64,000 bases of DNA, from positions 1 to 64,000 of the forward strand of contig MSGT01000027.1 in assembly GCA_001940825.1 (NCBI GenBank), read 5' to 3'. Positions within the stretch are counted from its first letter, which is position 1. Each line of letters opens with the position of its first letter. Shown here piece after piece: positions 49,846 to 59,722 of the stretch. Under the pieces are notes generated by a model, which saw only the letters and a program-made list of their open reading frames with translations, made no database searches and was not told the DNA's origin. The position numbers and the translations under genes were made by a program. The stretch is from Sphaerochaeta sp. Phil3. Its GTDB lineage: Bacteria > Spirochaetota > Spirochaetia > Sphaerochaetales > Sphaerochaetaceae.

Positions 49846-51663
49846 TCACTGGCGATCAGTGTCCTTGCTCTTGAGGACGGCAAGGTAGGCACTCTGTGGA
49901 ATCTCCACGTTTCCAACAAGCTTCATGCGCTTCTTTCCCTCCTTCTGCTTCTCAAGGAGCTTTCTCTTACGCGTTATATCGCCCCCGTAGCACTTGGCGG
50001 TGACATCCTTCCTGAACGCATTGATGGTCTCCCTTGCTATGATATTACCACCAATGGCCGCCTGGATTGGAATCTTGAACTGATGCCTTGGAATCTCCTC
50101 CTGAAGCCTTTCGCAGGCCTGTCTACCACGCGACACGGCATTGTCCCTGAACACGAGCATGCTAAGGGCGTCGCAGGCCTCACCGTTGACGAGAATGTCC
50201 ATACGCACCAAGTCCGTCTTCCTATAGCCGATTATCTCGTAGTCGAACGACGCATAGCCGCGAGAAATGGACTTGAGCCTGTCGTAGAACTCAAAGAGGA
50301 CCTCAGCAAGAGGCATCTCATAGACAAGCTCCACACGCTTTTCGTCAATGTAGTTCATGCCAGTCTGGACACCACGCTTCTCCATACACAGGGTGATGAC
50401 AGGTCCAACATAGGTCGATGGTGTTATGACACTAGCCCTTATGTAAGGCTCCTCCGAATAGTCTATCTTGACCTGCTCCGGATACTCCAAAGGATTGTCT
50501 ATCTCAAGAACCTCACCGTTCTTCATGTGTATGAGGTACCTTACGGACGGGCTCGTAAGCACGATCGAGAGCCCAAACTCCCTCTCGATCCTTTCCTGGA
50601 CGACCTCAAGATGCAGCATCCCCAAGAAACCACACCTAAAGCCCTGTCCAAGGGCTACGGAACTGTCCTTCTCGTAGACAAGGGAAGCATCGTTGAGCTT
50701 AAGGCGCTCTATGGCATCCAAAAGCTCCTCGTAGTCGTTGGTGTCAACAGGATATATGGAGCTGAACACGACAGGTTTGACTTCCTTGAAGCCATCACAT
50801 GGACTTTCCGCAGGGCGGGATGCCAATGTCACCGTATCGCCTACACGAATGTCGGCAATAGTCTTTATGCCAGCTATGAAGTAGCCAACGTCTCCGGACC
50901 TAAGAGTCTTCGTCCTTACAAGATCAAGCTGGAAGACACCCACCTCCTCCACCTTGTAGACGGCGCGGCTGTTCATGAACATAATCTCCTGACCCTCGCT
51001 TATGGAGCCTTCGAAGATTCTGAAATGGACTATGACTCCTCTATACGGGTCATAGTGGCTGTCGAAGATAAGAGCCTTTAGAGGTTTGTCAGAGTCGTCC
51101 TTTGGAGCCGGTATGTACTTGACTATGGCCTCGTACAGATCAGGAACGCCCTCGCCTGTCTTTGCAGAGACCTTTTGGGCCATATCCGGGTCAAGCCCTA
51201 GGTCATGGTCTATCTGATGCAGGCAGGAGTCAATGTCCGCACTTGCAAGGTCTATCTTGTTTATGACAGGTATTATCTCAAGGTCGTGGTCCATTGCCAT
51301 GTAGAGGTTCGCAAGCGTCTGGGCCTCTACCCCCTGCGTGGCATCTATGAGAAGAAGTGCTCCTTCGCAGGAGCTTATGGCGCGGGAGACCTCATACGAG
51401 AAGTCAACATGGCCCGGAGTGTCTACAAGATTGAGTTCGTAGAGATCCCCGTCCTTGGCTGTATACGGAACGGTCACGGCCTGGCTCTTTATGGTTATGC
51501 CACGCTCGCGCTCTATGTCCATGTTGTCCAGAATCTGCGTCTGGGCTGGACCTCTTGACGTGACGAGCCTTGCCGTCTCAATGAACCTGTCGGCCAAAGT
51601 GGACTTGCCGTGGTCTATATGTGCTATTATGCAGAAATTTCTTTTGTGGGCGGAATCAACCAT
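49846..51663 (-). CDS. lepA: Elongation factor 4
   Basis: This 605-residue GTPase binds stalled ribosomes. Motifs are G1 AHIDHGKST, G3 DTPGH in LVDTPGHVDFSYEV, and G4 NKID in VINKIDLASAD. The C-terminal LepA-specific domain ends RKRKLLEKQKEGKKRMK. The length is typical (about 600). AAGGTGA precedes the ATG. Confidence 0.96.
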   Translation of the reverse strand: MVDSAHKRNFCIIAHIDHGKSTLADRFIETARLVTSRGPAQTQILDNMDIERERGITIKSQAVTVPYTAKDGDLYELNLVDTPGHVDFSYEVSRAISSCEGALLLIDATQGVEAQTLANLYMAMDHDLEIIPVINKIDLASADIDSCLHQIDHDLGLDPDMAQKVSAKTGEGVPDLYEAIVKYIPAPKDDSDKPLKALIFDSHYDPYRGVIVHFRIFEGSISEGQEIMFMNSRAVYKVEEVGVFQLDLVRTKTLRSGDVGYFIAGIKTIADIRVGDTVTLASRPAESPCDGFKEVKPVVFSSIYPVDTNDYEELLDAIERLKLNDASLVYEKDSSVALGQGFRCGFLGMLHLEVVQERIEREFGLSIVLTSPSVRYLIHMKNGEVLEIDNPLEYPEQVKIDYSEEPYIRASVITPSTYVGPVITLCMEKRGVQTGMNYIDEKRVELVYEMPLAEVLFEFYDRLKSISRGYASFDYEIIGYRKTDLVRMDILVNGEACDALSMLVFRDNAVSRGRQACERLQEEIPRHQFKIPIQAAIGGNIIARETINAFRKDVTAKCYGGDITRKRKLLEKQKEGKKRMKLVGNVEIPQSAYLAVLKSKDTDRQ

Positions 51664-51739
51664 ACTTTCACCTTAGCTTCCAACGATACATAAAAGAAGG
51701 CTCTTTTACAACAGCAAGGCGGAAAAAGAACAGGTAAAA

Positions 51740-51783
51740 CGACAAAATAAAAGGACCACCCTCCACTCATTGGAAAGCGGTCC
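51740..51783 (-). terminator. Terminator of ftsH
   Basis: On the minus strand GGACC and GGTCC pair (51783-51753) around an inner TCC/GGA stem, followed by TTTTATTTTG. It lies 29 bases past the ftsH stop. Confidence 0.7.
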
Positions 51784-51811
51784 CTCATTCACATCAAAAC
51801 AAGCAGAGCAA

Positions 51812-54079
51812 TCAGCTTAGATCAGAATTCTTGCCTTCTACGAGCTCGAATCCAAGGAGGGCCCTGACTTCGTTGTCGTCCAAGGTCTCCTTTGCCATGA
51901 GCTCGGTTGCAAGCTTGTCAAGCTGGTCCCTATGCTCTGTGAGGATGCGGGTTGCATCTGTCATGCATTCGTCAAGGATTGCATTGATCTCTGCATCTAT
52001 CCTCTTTGCGGTCTCCTCACTGAAATCCTTGTGCTGCGCTATCTCACGGCCAAGGAACAAAGGCTCGCCTTCAGATCCAAGGGAGATGAAGCCAAGATTG
52101 CTCATACCCCACTCAGTGACCATCCTTCGTGCAATGTCCGTAGCCTGCTTTATATCAGAGCTTGGACCTGTGGAGGTCTGGCCGTTGAGAAGCTTTTCAG
52201 CAATGTAGCCTCCCATTGCCATCTTTATATGGCTCATGAGGGCGCTTCTCTTCATGTACGACTCATCGTTCTCTGGAAGACCCATGGTAACGCCTCCGGC
52301 ATTGCCGTGAGGTATTATCGTGACCTTGTACAGAGGATCTATGTCAGGAAGGTAGTAGAACAGAAGAGCATGGCCTGACTCGTGGTAGGCTGTAAGCCTC
52401 TTGTCGTCCTCCGTCATGACATGGCTCTTCCTTGCAACCCCAAGGACCATCTTGTCCCTAGCCTGCTCAAAGTCTGCAAGCGTGACCTGTGAGCGCTTCT
52501 GCCTTGTTGCGAACAAAGCAGCCTCGTTGACCAGGTTGGCAAGATCCGCACCTGATGCACCAGGGGTCGCCCTTGCAATCCTTCTGAGGTCTACGTCAGG
52601 AGACATCTTGACCTTTGCAGCATGTATCTTGAGGATGTCCTCACGCTCCTGGATGTCAGGAAGCGAGATTGCAACCTGTCTGTCGAAGCGTCCAGGTCTG
52701 AGAAGCGCAGGGTCAAGGACATCGGCCCTGTTGGTTGCGGCTATGACGATTACGCCTGCTGAGGTGTCGAATCCGTCCATCTCGACGAGGATCTGGTTGA
52801 GTGTCTGCTCCCTTTCGTCGTGGCCACCTCCAAGTCCGCTTCCCCTAGAACGTCCAACAGCGTCTATTTCGTCTATGAAGAGTATGCACGGTGCGTTCTT
52901 GCGTCCTTGGTCGAAGAGGTCTCTTACCCTTGCAGCACCCATACCTACGAACATCTCGACGAAATCGGAACCGCTTGTATGGAAGAACGAAACGCCGGCT
53001 TCGCCAGCGACGGCCTTTGCAAGAAGAGTCTTACCTGTTCCAGGAGGGCCTACAAGAAGGACGCCCTTTGGAATCCTTGCACCTATGGCTTCGAACTTCT
53101 TGGGTTCCTTGAGGAAGTCCACGACCTCTTGAAGCTCGTACTTGGCTTCCTTCTGGCCTGCGACATCCTTGAACTTCACCTTCACATCCTTGTCCGAATA
53201 CTGCTTGGCATGGCTCTTTCCAAACTGCATGAGCTGTCCGTTGCCTGCGGACTGCTTGAAAAGCATGATGGAGAACCCAATGAAGATTATCCAAGGAAGA
53301 AGCTGTATGACCAAGGCCAATACGGAGACGTCCTGATCCGATCCCTTGACCTCCACTCCATACTTGTCCAAGTACGTAAGAAGCCCCTCATCGTAGTACG
53401 GAATCCTTGTCTTGTAGAGCGTACCGTCACTTGTCGTGAACTCGATTATGGTACTGTCCTTTATGTTAGCAGTCGCCACCCTTCCGTTCTCGACGGCGGT
53501 CTTGAAGTTGCTGTACGAGACCACTGGAGTCGATGCACCCTGATTGAACAGCGTGAACGAGAATATGATTATGATGGCAAGGAACACAAGAAGCCCTATG
53601 CGGTTCTTCCTGGATCCAAACGGACCGTCAGGGCCATTGGCGCCACCTCTAGGAGGTCTGTAGCCACCATCACCTGAGCCGTTGGAGCCACCAAAGCCCG
53701 AGCCGTTGCCGGAATTGCCGCTGGAGCCGTTCTGACCACTGGAAGAGTATCCACCGTTTCCACTCGAACGAGGTCTCCAGTAGTCGTCAGGATTGCTTTT
53801 TTTGCGCTCATCCTTGGATTTTGGGCCATTGGTCTGGTTTCCTGGCTGGCTGTTGGACTGCTCATTCGAGGAACCGGCTTCAAGTCCTGCGAACTCTGTT
53901 GGCTTCTCCTTCTGCATTCCTTCATAAGGGGACTCCTTCCAATAGGAAGGGGTCTGGGCCTTTGGAGAGTCGCTGTTTGAGGAGCTACTGGAATCGACAT
54001 TCGCGGAATTGTCCACGGAACCCTCTGGAACACTTGGGCCAACGCCATCCTTCTCTTTGTCTTTCTCTTTATCTTCCAT
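51812..54079 (-). CDS. ftsH: FtsH zinc metalloprotease with long N-terminal extension
   Basis: This protein of about 755 residues degrades membrane and short-lived proteins. Two membrane segments ([18 protein letters not shown] and [19 protein letters not shown]) flank a periplasmic domain. The AAA module has [23 protein letters not shown] and the second-region-homology arginines. The zinc site is HESGHALL. Unusually, about 160 residues precede the first membrane segment: an acidic/polar stretch and then a Gly/Ser/Asn-rich run of three-residue repeats. The ATG is seven bases after the tilS stop, so the genes are coupled. Confidence 0.93.
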   Translation of the reverse strand: MEDKEKDKEKDGVGPSVPEGSVDNSANVDSSSSSNSDSPKAQTPSYWKESPYEGMQKEKPTEFAGLEAGSSNEQSNSQPGNQTNGPKSKDERKKSNPDDYWRPRSSGNGGYSSSGQNGSSGNSGNGSGFGGSNGSGDGGYRPPRGGANGPDGPFGSRKNRIGLLVFLAIIIIFSFTLFNQGASTPVVSYSNFKTAVENGRVATANIKDSTIIEFTTSDGTLYKTRIPYYDEGLLTYLDKYGVEVKGSDQDVSVLALVIQLLPWIIFIGFSIMLFKQSAGNGQLMQFGKSHAKQYSDKDVKVKFKDVAGQKEAKYELQEVVDFLKEPKKFEAIGARIPKGVLLVGPPGTGKTLLAKAVAGEAGVSFFHTSGSDFVEMFVGMGAARVRDLFDQGRKNAPCILFIDEIDAVGRSRGSGLGGGHDEREQTLNQILVEMDGFDTSAGVIVIAATNRADVLDPALLRPGRFDRQVAISLPDIQEREDILKIHAAKVKMSPDVDLRRIARATPGASGADLANLVNEAALFATRQKRSQVTLADFEQARDKMVLGVARKSHVMTEDDKRLTAYHESGHALLFYYLPDIDPLYKVTIIPHGNAGGVTMGLPENDESYMKRSALMSHIKMAMGGYIAEKLLNGQTSTGPSSDIKQATDIARRMVTEWGMSNLGFISLGSEGEPLFLGREIAQHKDFSEETAKRIDAEINAILDECMTDATRILTEHRDQLDKLATELMAKETLDDNEVRALLGFELVEGKNSDLS

Positions 54080-54086
54080 AGAAAAC

Positions 54087-55541
54087 TTAACCTTTCTGTA
54101 CAATATATTCCACAATATATAGAGTAAAACTGTTTGGGGCAAGAGAAGTTCTGAACTTCACACAAATTCTATCAACGCCACCAAAGACGCTTCCAAACAC
54201 CGCACAGACACCATCCTCATCAACCAGAACAGGAACCTTTGGTCTAAGGTCTACAGGAACCTTCATATCCTGCAACAGCCTCCTCACCATACGTTTTCCG
54301 CCTTTGAGCCTTATGCAGTCGCCCTCTCTTGCAAACCTTATGCAAACCTTTCCCTTGAAAGCCGTTGTGTCTATGAAAAGCATCCTGGATCTATCCATTC
54401 CAATGGTGGCCTCCATTGCAAAAAGGCCGCTCTTGAACGAAAGGCCATGGGGAAGTTCAATGCACTGCGCCTCATCAGGGTCGAAAACCCGCTCAAAGGC
54501 ACTTCCCTCCAATTGGTCTTCCTTGGAAAGGCCAAACCTTCCCCTATACAGGGAAAACACACCCCCATTTGCACCAATACGGCAATCATCACCACATTCA
54601 AGAGCCCTGAGCACACGCATCGCAAGGGTCATTGGAAGGTCAACCTCCCCCATGACAACGTCCCAAATGCAGAAAAGGGCCATGGTCCTACACGCAGGAT
54701 TCATCCCATCGAAGACCGATATCCTTGTCCACGCACACCCCTGTCCAATCTCCATTTCAAGCAATGATGGATCAAAGCCTTCAACGGCCTTTGCAGCTGC
54801 ACGTGACAACGAAAGAAGCTTCTCGTCACACGAGGGCCACAGGCTGCGGACGTTTGGAAGGACATCGTTTCTGAAACGGTTTCTGGAATAGGAGGAGTCA
54901 GCGTTCGTTGAGTCCGTACTCCACTCAAATCCTTTCGTTGCAAGGTATTCTTCAAGTTCAGCCCTATCGAACGAAAGAAGTGGTCTGACAAGATGCCGTA
55001 GATGGTCGAACCTTGCAATCCCCCTAAGAGAACCTATGGGAGAACCGGATGAAAGCCTCATTGCAACGGTCTCTATCTGGTCCTGCCTATGATGAGCCGT
55101 AGCCACGGCAAGGCACGAATGCTCAATGCGCTTTGATTCCAAGGCTTCATATCTAAGTATCCTTGCAGCCTCTTCTATGCCGCATCTACGACTGAGGGAC
55201 AAGGCCAGGACCTTTCCCTCCTCCAAAGTGCAGACCTCAAGCTCCAAACCAAGCCTTTTGCAGTTGGATTCGTTGAGAGCTATCTCGTTTCCAAGTTCCT
55301 CCGCATTTCTAAGGTTATGGTTGACGTAGACGGGAAACACCCTTCTGCGACCCAATGACGATACTGCAAGACAAAGAAGTGCAAGAGAGTCGCACCCCCC
55401 TGAGAATGCTACGACAAGGCCATTGCCTTCGTCTTCGTCATGTTCATCATACGACGACATGGACTCCAGCAGAGGCCCAAGAATATCAGAGAAGTCCTTT
55501 TCTATTGTATTCAAGCTGTAGCTCTTCAACGGTGGCTCCAC
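54087..55541 (-). CDS. tilS: tRNA(Ile) lysidine synthetase
   Basis: This 484-residue protein converts the wobble cytidine of the AUA-reading tRNA-Ile to lysidine. The PP-loop is VVAFSGGCDSLALLCLAV, and TAHHRQDQIETVAMRLSSGS is the second motif. A C-terminal substrate-binding domain follows (FAREGDCIRLKGGKRMVRRL). The start is uncertain: this GTG overlaps pth by 56 bases; an ATG (MSSYDEHDED) 27 codons later, with GGAG upstream, avoids overlap. The order rplY-pth-tilS-ftsH is conserved in spirochaetes. Confidence 0.9.
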   Translation of the reverse strand: MEPPLKSYSLNTIEKDFSDILGPLLESMSSYDEHDEDEGNGLVVAFSGGCDSLALLCLAVSSLGRRRVFPVYVNHNLRNAEELGNEIALNESNCKRLGLELEVCTLEEGKVLALSLSRRCGIEEAARILRYEALESKRIEHSCLAVATAHHRQDQIETVAMRLSSGSPIGSLRGIARFDHLRHLVRPLLSFDRAELEEYLATKGFEWSTDSTNADSSYSRNRFRNDVLPNVRSLWPSCDEKLLSLSRAAAKAVEGFDPSLLEMEIGQGCAWTRISVFDGMNPACRTMALFCIWDVVMGEVDLPMTLAMRVLRALECGDDCRIGANGGVFSLYRGRFGLSKEDQLEGSAFERVFDPDEAQCIELPHGLSFKSGLFAMEATIGMDRSRMLFIDTTAFKGKVCIRFAREGDCIRLKGGKRMVRRLLQDMKVPVDLRPKVPVLVDEDGVCAVFGSVFGGVDRICVKFRTSLAPNSFTLYIVEYIVQKG

Positions 55542-56100
55542 CTATGTATTTGACTATTGCCATCGCCGCATCGTCAATGGCCTTCTCTATTGCATCCTTC
55601 CTTTCGCCGTCAGGCTCGCGTCCAAGGACATGGTCCACAACCGCAGTACCGTCCAAAGGTCTTCCAATTCCAATGTAGATACGAAGGAAGTCGCTCCTAC
55701 CAAGCTGCTGGGCAATGCTGCCCAGACCTTTCTGTCCAGAGGCTCCACCTCCTTTCCTTATACGAAGGCCACCTGCGGCAAGGTCCATGTTGTCGCACAC
55801 AACCACGAAATCGCTGGCATTGTCAAAGAACCTTACAATGTCCCCACTTGCGTTCATATACGTCAAAGGTTCGACAAGCGAAGCCTTATGGACCATCTTT
55901 TCAGGCTTTGAAGAGGAGGATTCACAAGAAGCGTCAGAGGAAGGGCCAAAGACCCTGGCCTCCCTGTATAGACGGAAACAGCGTTTCCTCAGCTTGACCT
56001 GAAGAAACGCTGCTGCCTTGTCCACGGCATCGAACCCTACGTTGTGTCTGGTGTGCTCATAGGACGCACCTGGATTGCCCAGGCCCATTACGACAATCAT
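55486..56100 (-). CDS. pth: Peptidyl-tRNA hydrolase
   Basis: This 204-residue protein frees tRNAs from dropped peptides. It shows VMGLGNPGASYEHTRHNVGF with the catalytic His, YMNASGD, VCDNMDLAAGGLRIRKGGG and SGQKGLGSI. The latter replaces the GHNG seen in E. coli, a variant found in some other bacteria. A serine-rich insertion (FGPSSDASCESSSSKPEK) sits where most Pth have a short loop. It starts seven bases after rplY. Confidence 0.92.
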   Translation of the reverse strand: MIVVMGLGNPGASYEHTRHNVGFDAVDKAAAFLQVKLRKRCFRLYREARVFGPSSDASCESSSSKPEKMVHKASLVEPLTYMNASGDIVRFFDNASDFVVVCDNMDLAAGGLRIRKGGGASGQKGLGSIAQQLGRSDFLRIYIGIGRPLDGTAVVDHVLGREPDGERKDAIEKAIDDAAMAIVKYIGGATVEELQLEYNRKGLL

Positions 56101-56107
56101 GCGACCA

Positions 56108-56389
56108 TCATACGATCTGGAAATCGGCATGAAGGAGTGTTCCATACATGACGTTTTCCTGAAGAGCCTTGAGGACGCACTTGTAGGTCTTGCCTTCAAG
56201 GGCGATCTCACACTCCATTCCTACGCCAACCTTTCTGAGGTCGAGGTCGAAATCGTGTGCGTTGAGGACGATGTGGATGTTTCCATCCTTGCCGTACATC
56301 TCTGCAGGAAGGTAACCAGCGCGGACAAGTCTTCTTGAACCTGCGGAACCAAAGTCTTCCTTTCTGAGTGTTGCGTTGATTGTAACCAT
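56108..56389 (-). CDS. rplY: Ribosomal protein L25, short form
   Basis: This 93-residue protein binds 5S rRNA. It starts MVTINATLRKEDFGSAGSRR and has the usual LVRAGYLPAEMYG and LKALQENVMYGTLLHADF. It lacks the CTC C-terminal domain, so it is the short L25 type. AGGAGA precedes the ATG. It heads the rplY-pth-tilS-ftsH operon. Confidence 0.93.
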   Translation of the reverse strand: MVTINATLRKEDFGSAGSRRLVRAGYLPAEMYGKDGNIHIVLNAHDFDLDLRKVGVGMECEIALEGKTYKCVLKALQENVMYGTLLHADFQIV

Positions 56390-56573
56390 GGTGTTCTCCT
56401 ACTCTCGTTGGGGCTGTCTCGATTGGAATTTCCAAAAGGACATCCAACTACCATTGAATTGGTCCGGCTGCAAGCCGAACTCTGGCAACTATAGCAGACA
56501 AATCCAAATGTGTCCATATTTTCATATCTTCAAGACCTTCAAAAGACATGTGATAAGATGTACCATCCGTATT

Positions 56574-57767
56574 ATGAAAAACAGAAAGCTTTCGTTCATA
56601 TTCATAGCGGTGCTCGCAGTTGCAGCCTTGATCCTGGCATTGGACATGACAGGCGCAATCGACTTTGGCAAAGACGATGCCCAGCACGTCCAATACAAAG
56701 ATTTCATTGAGATGGCGAATCTAGATGAAGTGCAGTCTGTGACCATTGGAAACGACTTTGTCATGTTCACATCAAACGGCAAGACATTGAAGACGTCCAA
56801 CCCAAACTACGACGGCTTTGTACGCGATATGTTGGAGCATGGCATAGAGGTCACAGATGAGACCAAGGGCGATGACGCATTCAACAATGTCATGGATGTG
56901 GTCTTCAACGTGTTTTTCATAGGTTTGATTGCATTTGGAGCCATTAAGCTCATCCAATACAGCAGAAAGACCTTCAAGGTCGTAAAGCATACGGGAGTGA
57001 GGTTCAGCGACATTGCCGGCATGGATGGGCTCAAAAAGGACATGATGTTCCTTGTGGATGTCCTCAAGAACCCCAATGCCTACAAATGCAAAGGCGTAAG
57101 GCAGGTAAAAGGGGTTATCCTTGAAGGGCCTCCTGGAAACGGAAAGACCCTTTTCGCAAAGGCCCTTGCTCAGGAGGCAGGTGTCAGATTCATAGCCACA
57201 AAGGGCGCAGACTTCCAAAGCGCCATGATGTCCATGGGTTCAAGGAAGATCCGCATGCTCTTCTCAAAGGCCAACAGGAACAAGCCCTGCATAGTGTTCA
57301 TAGACGAATTCGACAGCATTGGAGAAAGAAGGAACTACGCAGGTACGGGCATAGACAAGGAGAACAACAGGATAATCACGGCCATGCTCAACGAAATGGA
57401 CGGTTTTACAGCCAACAACGGCCTTTTGGTCATAGCGGCAACGAACTCGTTCGCATCGCTCGACCCGGCATTGGTCAGGCCGGGGAGGTTCGACCTCAAG
57501 TACCACATTGGCGAGCCGGACTATGCAACAAGGCTTAGGCTCGTTGAGATATACACAAAGGACAAGAAGCTTGAAGACGGCCTTGACGGTGCAGCCCTTG
57601 CAGTCTCATTTGACGGCCTCAGCTGCTCTGCGATAGAAGCCGTACTCAACGAAGCAAGCGCAATAGCGGTGCAGCACAGCTCAGAGATATCGGTCCAGGA
57701 TATATTGGACGCCGCTGCAAAGACAGGCTCAAGGCTGGCGACCAAGCCAAGGACGAACAAGCGATAG
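56574..57767 (+). CDS. FtsH-like AAA ATPase without protease domain
   Basis: This 397-residue protein copies the front of FtsH: a first membrane segment (LSFIFIAVLAVAALILAL), a small external domain, a second segment (VVFNVFFIGLIAFGAIKL) and an AAA module. The AAA has FSDIAGMDGLKKDMMFLVDV, Walker A GPPGNGKTLFAKALAQEAG (Asn where FtsH has Thr), Walker B CIVFIDEFDSIGERR and the LVRPGRFDLK arginine region. It ends soon after the lid; there is no HExxH and no room for one. It is divergent from rplY and faces the true ftsH. It could unfold or extract membrane proteins or partner with FtsH. No good ribosome binding site is visible. Confidence 0.85.
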   Translation: MKNRKLSFIFIAVLAVAALILALDMTGAIDFGKDDAQHVQYKDFIEMANLDEVQSVTIGNDFVMFTSNGKTLKTSNPNYDGFVRDMLEHGIEVTDETKGDDAFNNVMDVVFNVFFIGLIAFGAIKLIQYSRKTFKVVKHTGVRFSDIAGMDGLKKDMMFLVDVLKNPNAYKCKGVRQVKGVILEGPPGNGKTLFAKALAQEAGVRFIATKGADFQSAMMSMGSRKIRMLFSKANRNKPCIVFIDEFDSIGERRNYAGTGIDKENNRIITAMLNEMDGFTANNGLLVIAATNSFASLDPALVRPGRFDLKYHIGEPDYATRLRLVEIYTKDKKLEDGLDGAALAVSFDGLSCSAIEAVLNEASAIAVQHSSEISVQDILDAAAKTGSRLATKPRTNKR

Positions 57768-57799
57768 CAAGCGGAAAACGATATAGGTAAGTAGAAGAC

Positions 57800-57837
57800 G
57801 GAGGGTTGCTTGGAAGGAGAGAGGTTCGCAACCCTCC
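57800..57837 (+). other. Stable hairpin after FtsH-like gene
   Basis: GGAGGGTTGC (57800-57809) and GCAACCCTCC (57828-57837) pair perfectly over 10 bp. No T run follows, so it may be an imperfect terminator or mRNA-end stabiliser. The rest of the 57768-58034 gap holds only A+T-rich leader sequence. Confidence 0.55.
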
Positions 57838-58034
57838 TGAGAGATCTGAGAACAACAGCAACATAACCCACAATGCCTTTTGGCGATATAGTAATGCTCA
57901 CACGTTTTCGTGGTGCAGAACAGTCCAAAGTTGAACTTTAACCACCCCTTTGTCGTCATCGATTGTCTTTTTACAAAGACTTGGTATCTTTTTCCTTGTT
58001 GGTTGGTTTGACCAATTGAATAGGAGAGTCCACT

Positions 58035-58778
58035 ATGACAAAACAGACTAGAAATTTGATGACCATGCTCGCAGTCGTAGCAATGTGCCTTGTTTTTGCA
58101 GTATCCTGCGCCAGTTTGCCAGGTGCAAAGGCCCAGACAGAGAGGACCATAAGCGTTTCAGGAACCGGAACGGTAAGCCTTGAAGCGAACATGGTATCGT
58201 TCAGAATTGAAGTGTCGGAGACAGCCGATACTACAGGTGAGGCCCAGCAGGCGACGAACAAGAAGATGAGCCAGATCCTTTCCATCCTTAGGGACAGTGG
58301 AATAGAGGACAAGGACATCTCGACCACAGCCCTCAACTTCTCCACCAAATACGCTTGGAAGGACGGAGTCCAGACAAAGGTTGGCGAAGAGGTCGATCAG
58401 ACGGTGTATGTAAGGCTCTATGATATAGAGGCCTTTGCACCTCTTGCGGATGCAATAGGCTCCAACGTATCGGGCATTTCCTTCTACAATGTCTCGTTCG
58501 ATTCGTCCGACAGGAAGGAAGCCGAGAATCAGGCAAGGGAGCTTGCATACCAGGATGCCCTGACCAAGGCTCAGATCTACGCAAAGGCCGCAGGTCTTGA
58601 ACTTGGTGAGCCAATCACAATCCAGGATGGGTATTCGTCATACGTCAGAAACACACTTGAAACGGGAGCTGTAATGTATGCAAAGGCTGAAGCTGCAGAC
58701 GAGTCATACGCAACGGAAGCACCTACCGGGCCACTTACAGTCACATCCAACGTTGACATTGTGTTCCAACTCAAGTAG
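58035..58778 (+). CDS. SIMPL-domain (DUF541) lipoprotein
   Basis: This 247-residue protein has a lipoprotein signal peptide (MLAVVAMCLVFAVSC) and a SIMPL/DUF541 domain: RTISVSGTGTVSLEANMVSF, NKKMSQILSILRDSGIEDKD and NQARELAYQDALTKAQIYA. SIMPL proteins are periplasmic or outer-membrane with a largely unknown role; some affect oxidative-stress resistance. GGAG lies nine bases before the ATG. The end of the gene overlaps the promoter of the tRNA-Gln gene. Confidence 0.88.
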   Translation: MTKQTRNLMTMLAVVAMCLVFAVSCASLPGAKAQTERTISVSGTGTVSLEANMVSFRIEVSETADTTGEAQQATNKKMSQILSILRDSGIEDKDISTTALNFSTKYAWKDGVQTKVGEEVDQTVYVRLYDIEAFAPLADAIGSNVSGISFYNVSFDSSDRKEAENQARELAYQDALTKAQIYAKAAGLELGEPITIQDGYSSYVRNTLETGAVMYAKAEAADESYATEAPTGPLTVTSNVDIVFQLK

Positions 58779-58781
58779 TAT
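58753..58781 (+). promoter_or_regulatory. tRNA-Gln promoter within upstream gene end
   Basis: TTGACA (58753-58758), 17 bp and TAGTAT (58776-58781). It overlaps the final codons of the SIMPL gene and would start transcription a few bases before the tRNA. Confidence 0.65.
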
Positions 58782-58791
58782 TTGAGCGAAT

Positions 58792-58863
58792 TGGCCGTTA
58801 GCCTAATGGTTAGGGCACCGGGTTTTGGCTCCGGCTGTGGTAGTTCGATTCTACCACGGCCAG
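58792..58863 (+). tRNA. tRNA-Gln (TTG)
   Basis: This 72-base tRNA has the acceptor stem TGGCCGT / ACGGCCA and discriminator G. The anticodon loop is TTTTGGC with anticodon TTG, and the T arm is GGTAG-TTCGATT-CTACC. No CCA is encoded. A T run follows. Confidence 0.95.
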
Positions 58864-58921
58864 TTTTTTATAGAGCCTTGCAATAGAGAAATCTGCCCTA
58901 TTGCAGTTACACCAATAAGAG

Positions 58922-59722
58922 CTAGAACGTCACAGATACAGCTGAGAACCCGTTGCAGTCTATCGCATCTCTGTCAGATAGAAGGATCCAACAGCTTCCA
59001 CTACCCGTAAGCAAAAGACGTTCGCCTTCTTCCAAACCAAGGTTCGGCCTTTTGTTGACCAGTTTAAAATCGTTTCTGAAACGCCACTGGCCACAGGGCT
59101 TGGCATATTCATTGACAAGTGAATCTTCCAAATCCAAGGCCGGAACGCTTTTCCTCCTGTCCAAAGCATTGTATGCCGTAGCGGTCGAAACCTTCTCATC
59201 GTACGGAATCAACACAAAGCCTTTGAGATCATGGCGTGCCGTTATTGGATGGACGTCCTCCCCTATTCCAAACACGCATGCGGCGTCGCAATCATACATG
59301 AAAAAAGGTACGTCGCACCCCACCTCAAGCCCAAGTCTGCACAGCGTCTCGAACGGGAGCTTCACGTCAGCAAGCGAATTAAGCGCAAGCAGAACCGCCG
59401 CGGCATTGGACGACCCACCGCCCAGACCGCTTTGCACGGGGATGTTCTTCTTGATGGATACAAGGACATCGGCCTTGGAGAGGGTTGCCTTGCGCCAAAG
59501 GGAAACGGCCTTGTCAACCGTGGAATGGCCCGCTTGCACATAATCCTCAAGACCTGTGATTGTTGTCCTAGATTGGTAGCCTTGCATGGACACGGTCACG
59601 ACATCATGCATGCTGACCCGTTGGAAGACCGATGCTATTGGGTGGTATCCATCAGAACGACGTTCCCCAACTGCCAAATGCCAATTCACCTTGGCGTATG
59701 CATTTACGGTCAATGCTGGCAT
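58922..59722 (-). CDS. ispE: CDP-ME kinase of isoprenoid synthesis
   Basis: This 266-residue GHMP kinase phosphorylates 4-diphosphocytidyl-2-C-methyl-D-erythritol in the MEP pathway. It starts MPALTVNAYAKVNWHLAVG, and the ATP loop is IPVQSGLGGGSSNAAAVLLA. A third motif is LLTGSGSCWILL near the end, with C in place of the usual A or G. GGGGTGTGG stands before the ATG. It overlaps the end of the glycosylase gene by 13 bases. Confidence 0.92.
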   Translation of the reverse strand: MPALTVNAYAKVNWHLAVGERRSDGYHPIASVFQRVSMHDVVTVSMQGYQSRTTITGLEDYVQAGHSTVDKAVSLWRKATLSKADVLVSIKKNIPVQSGLGGGSSNAAAVLLALNSLADVKLPFETLCRLGLEVGCDVPFFMYDCDAACVFGIGEDVHPITARHDLKGFVLIPYDEKVSTATAYNALDRRKSVPALDLEDSLVNEYAKPCGQWRFRNDFKLVNKRPNLGLEEGERLLLTGSGSCWILLSDRDAIDCNGFSAVSVTF

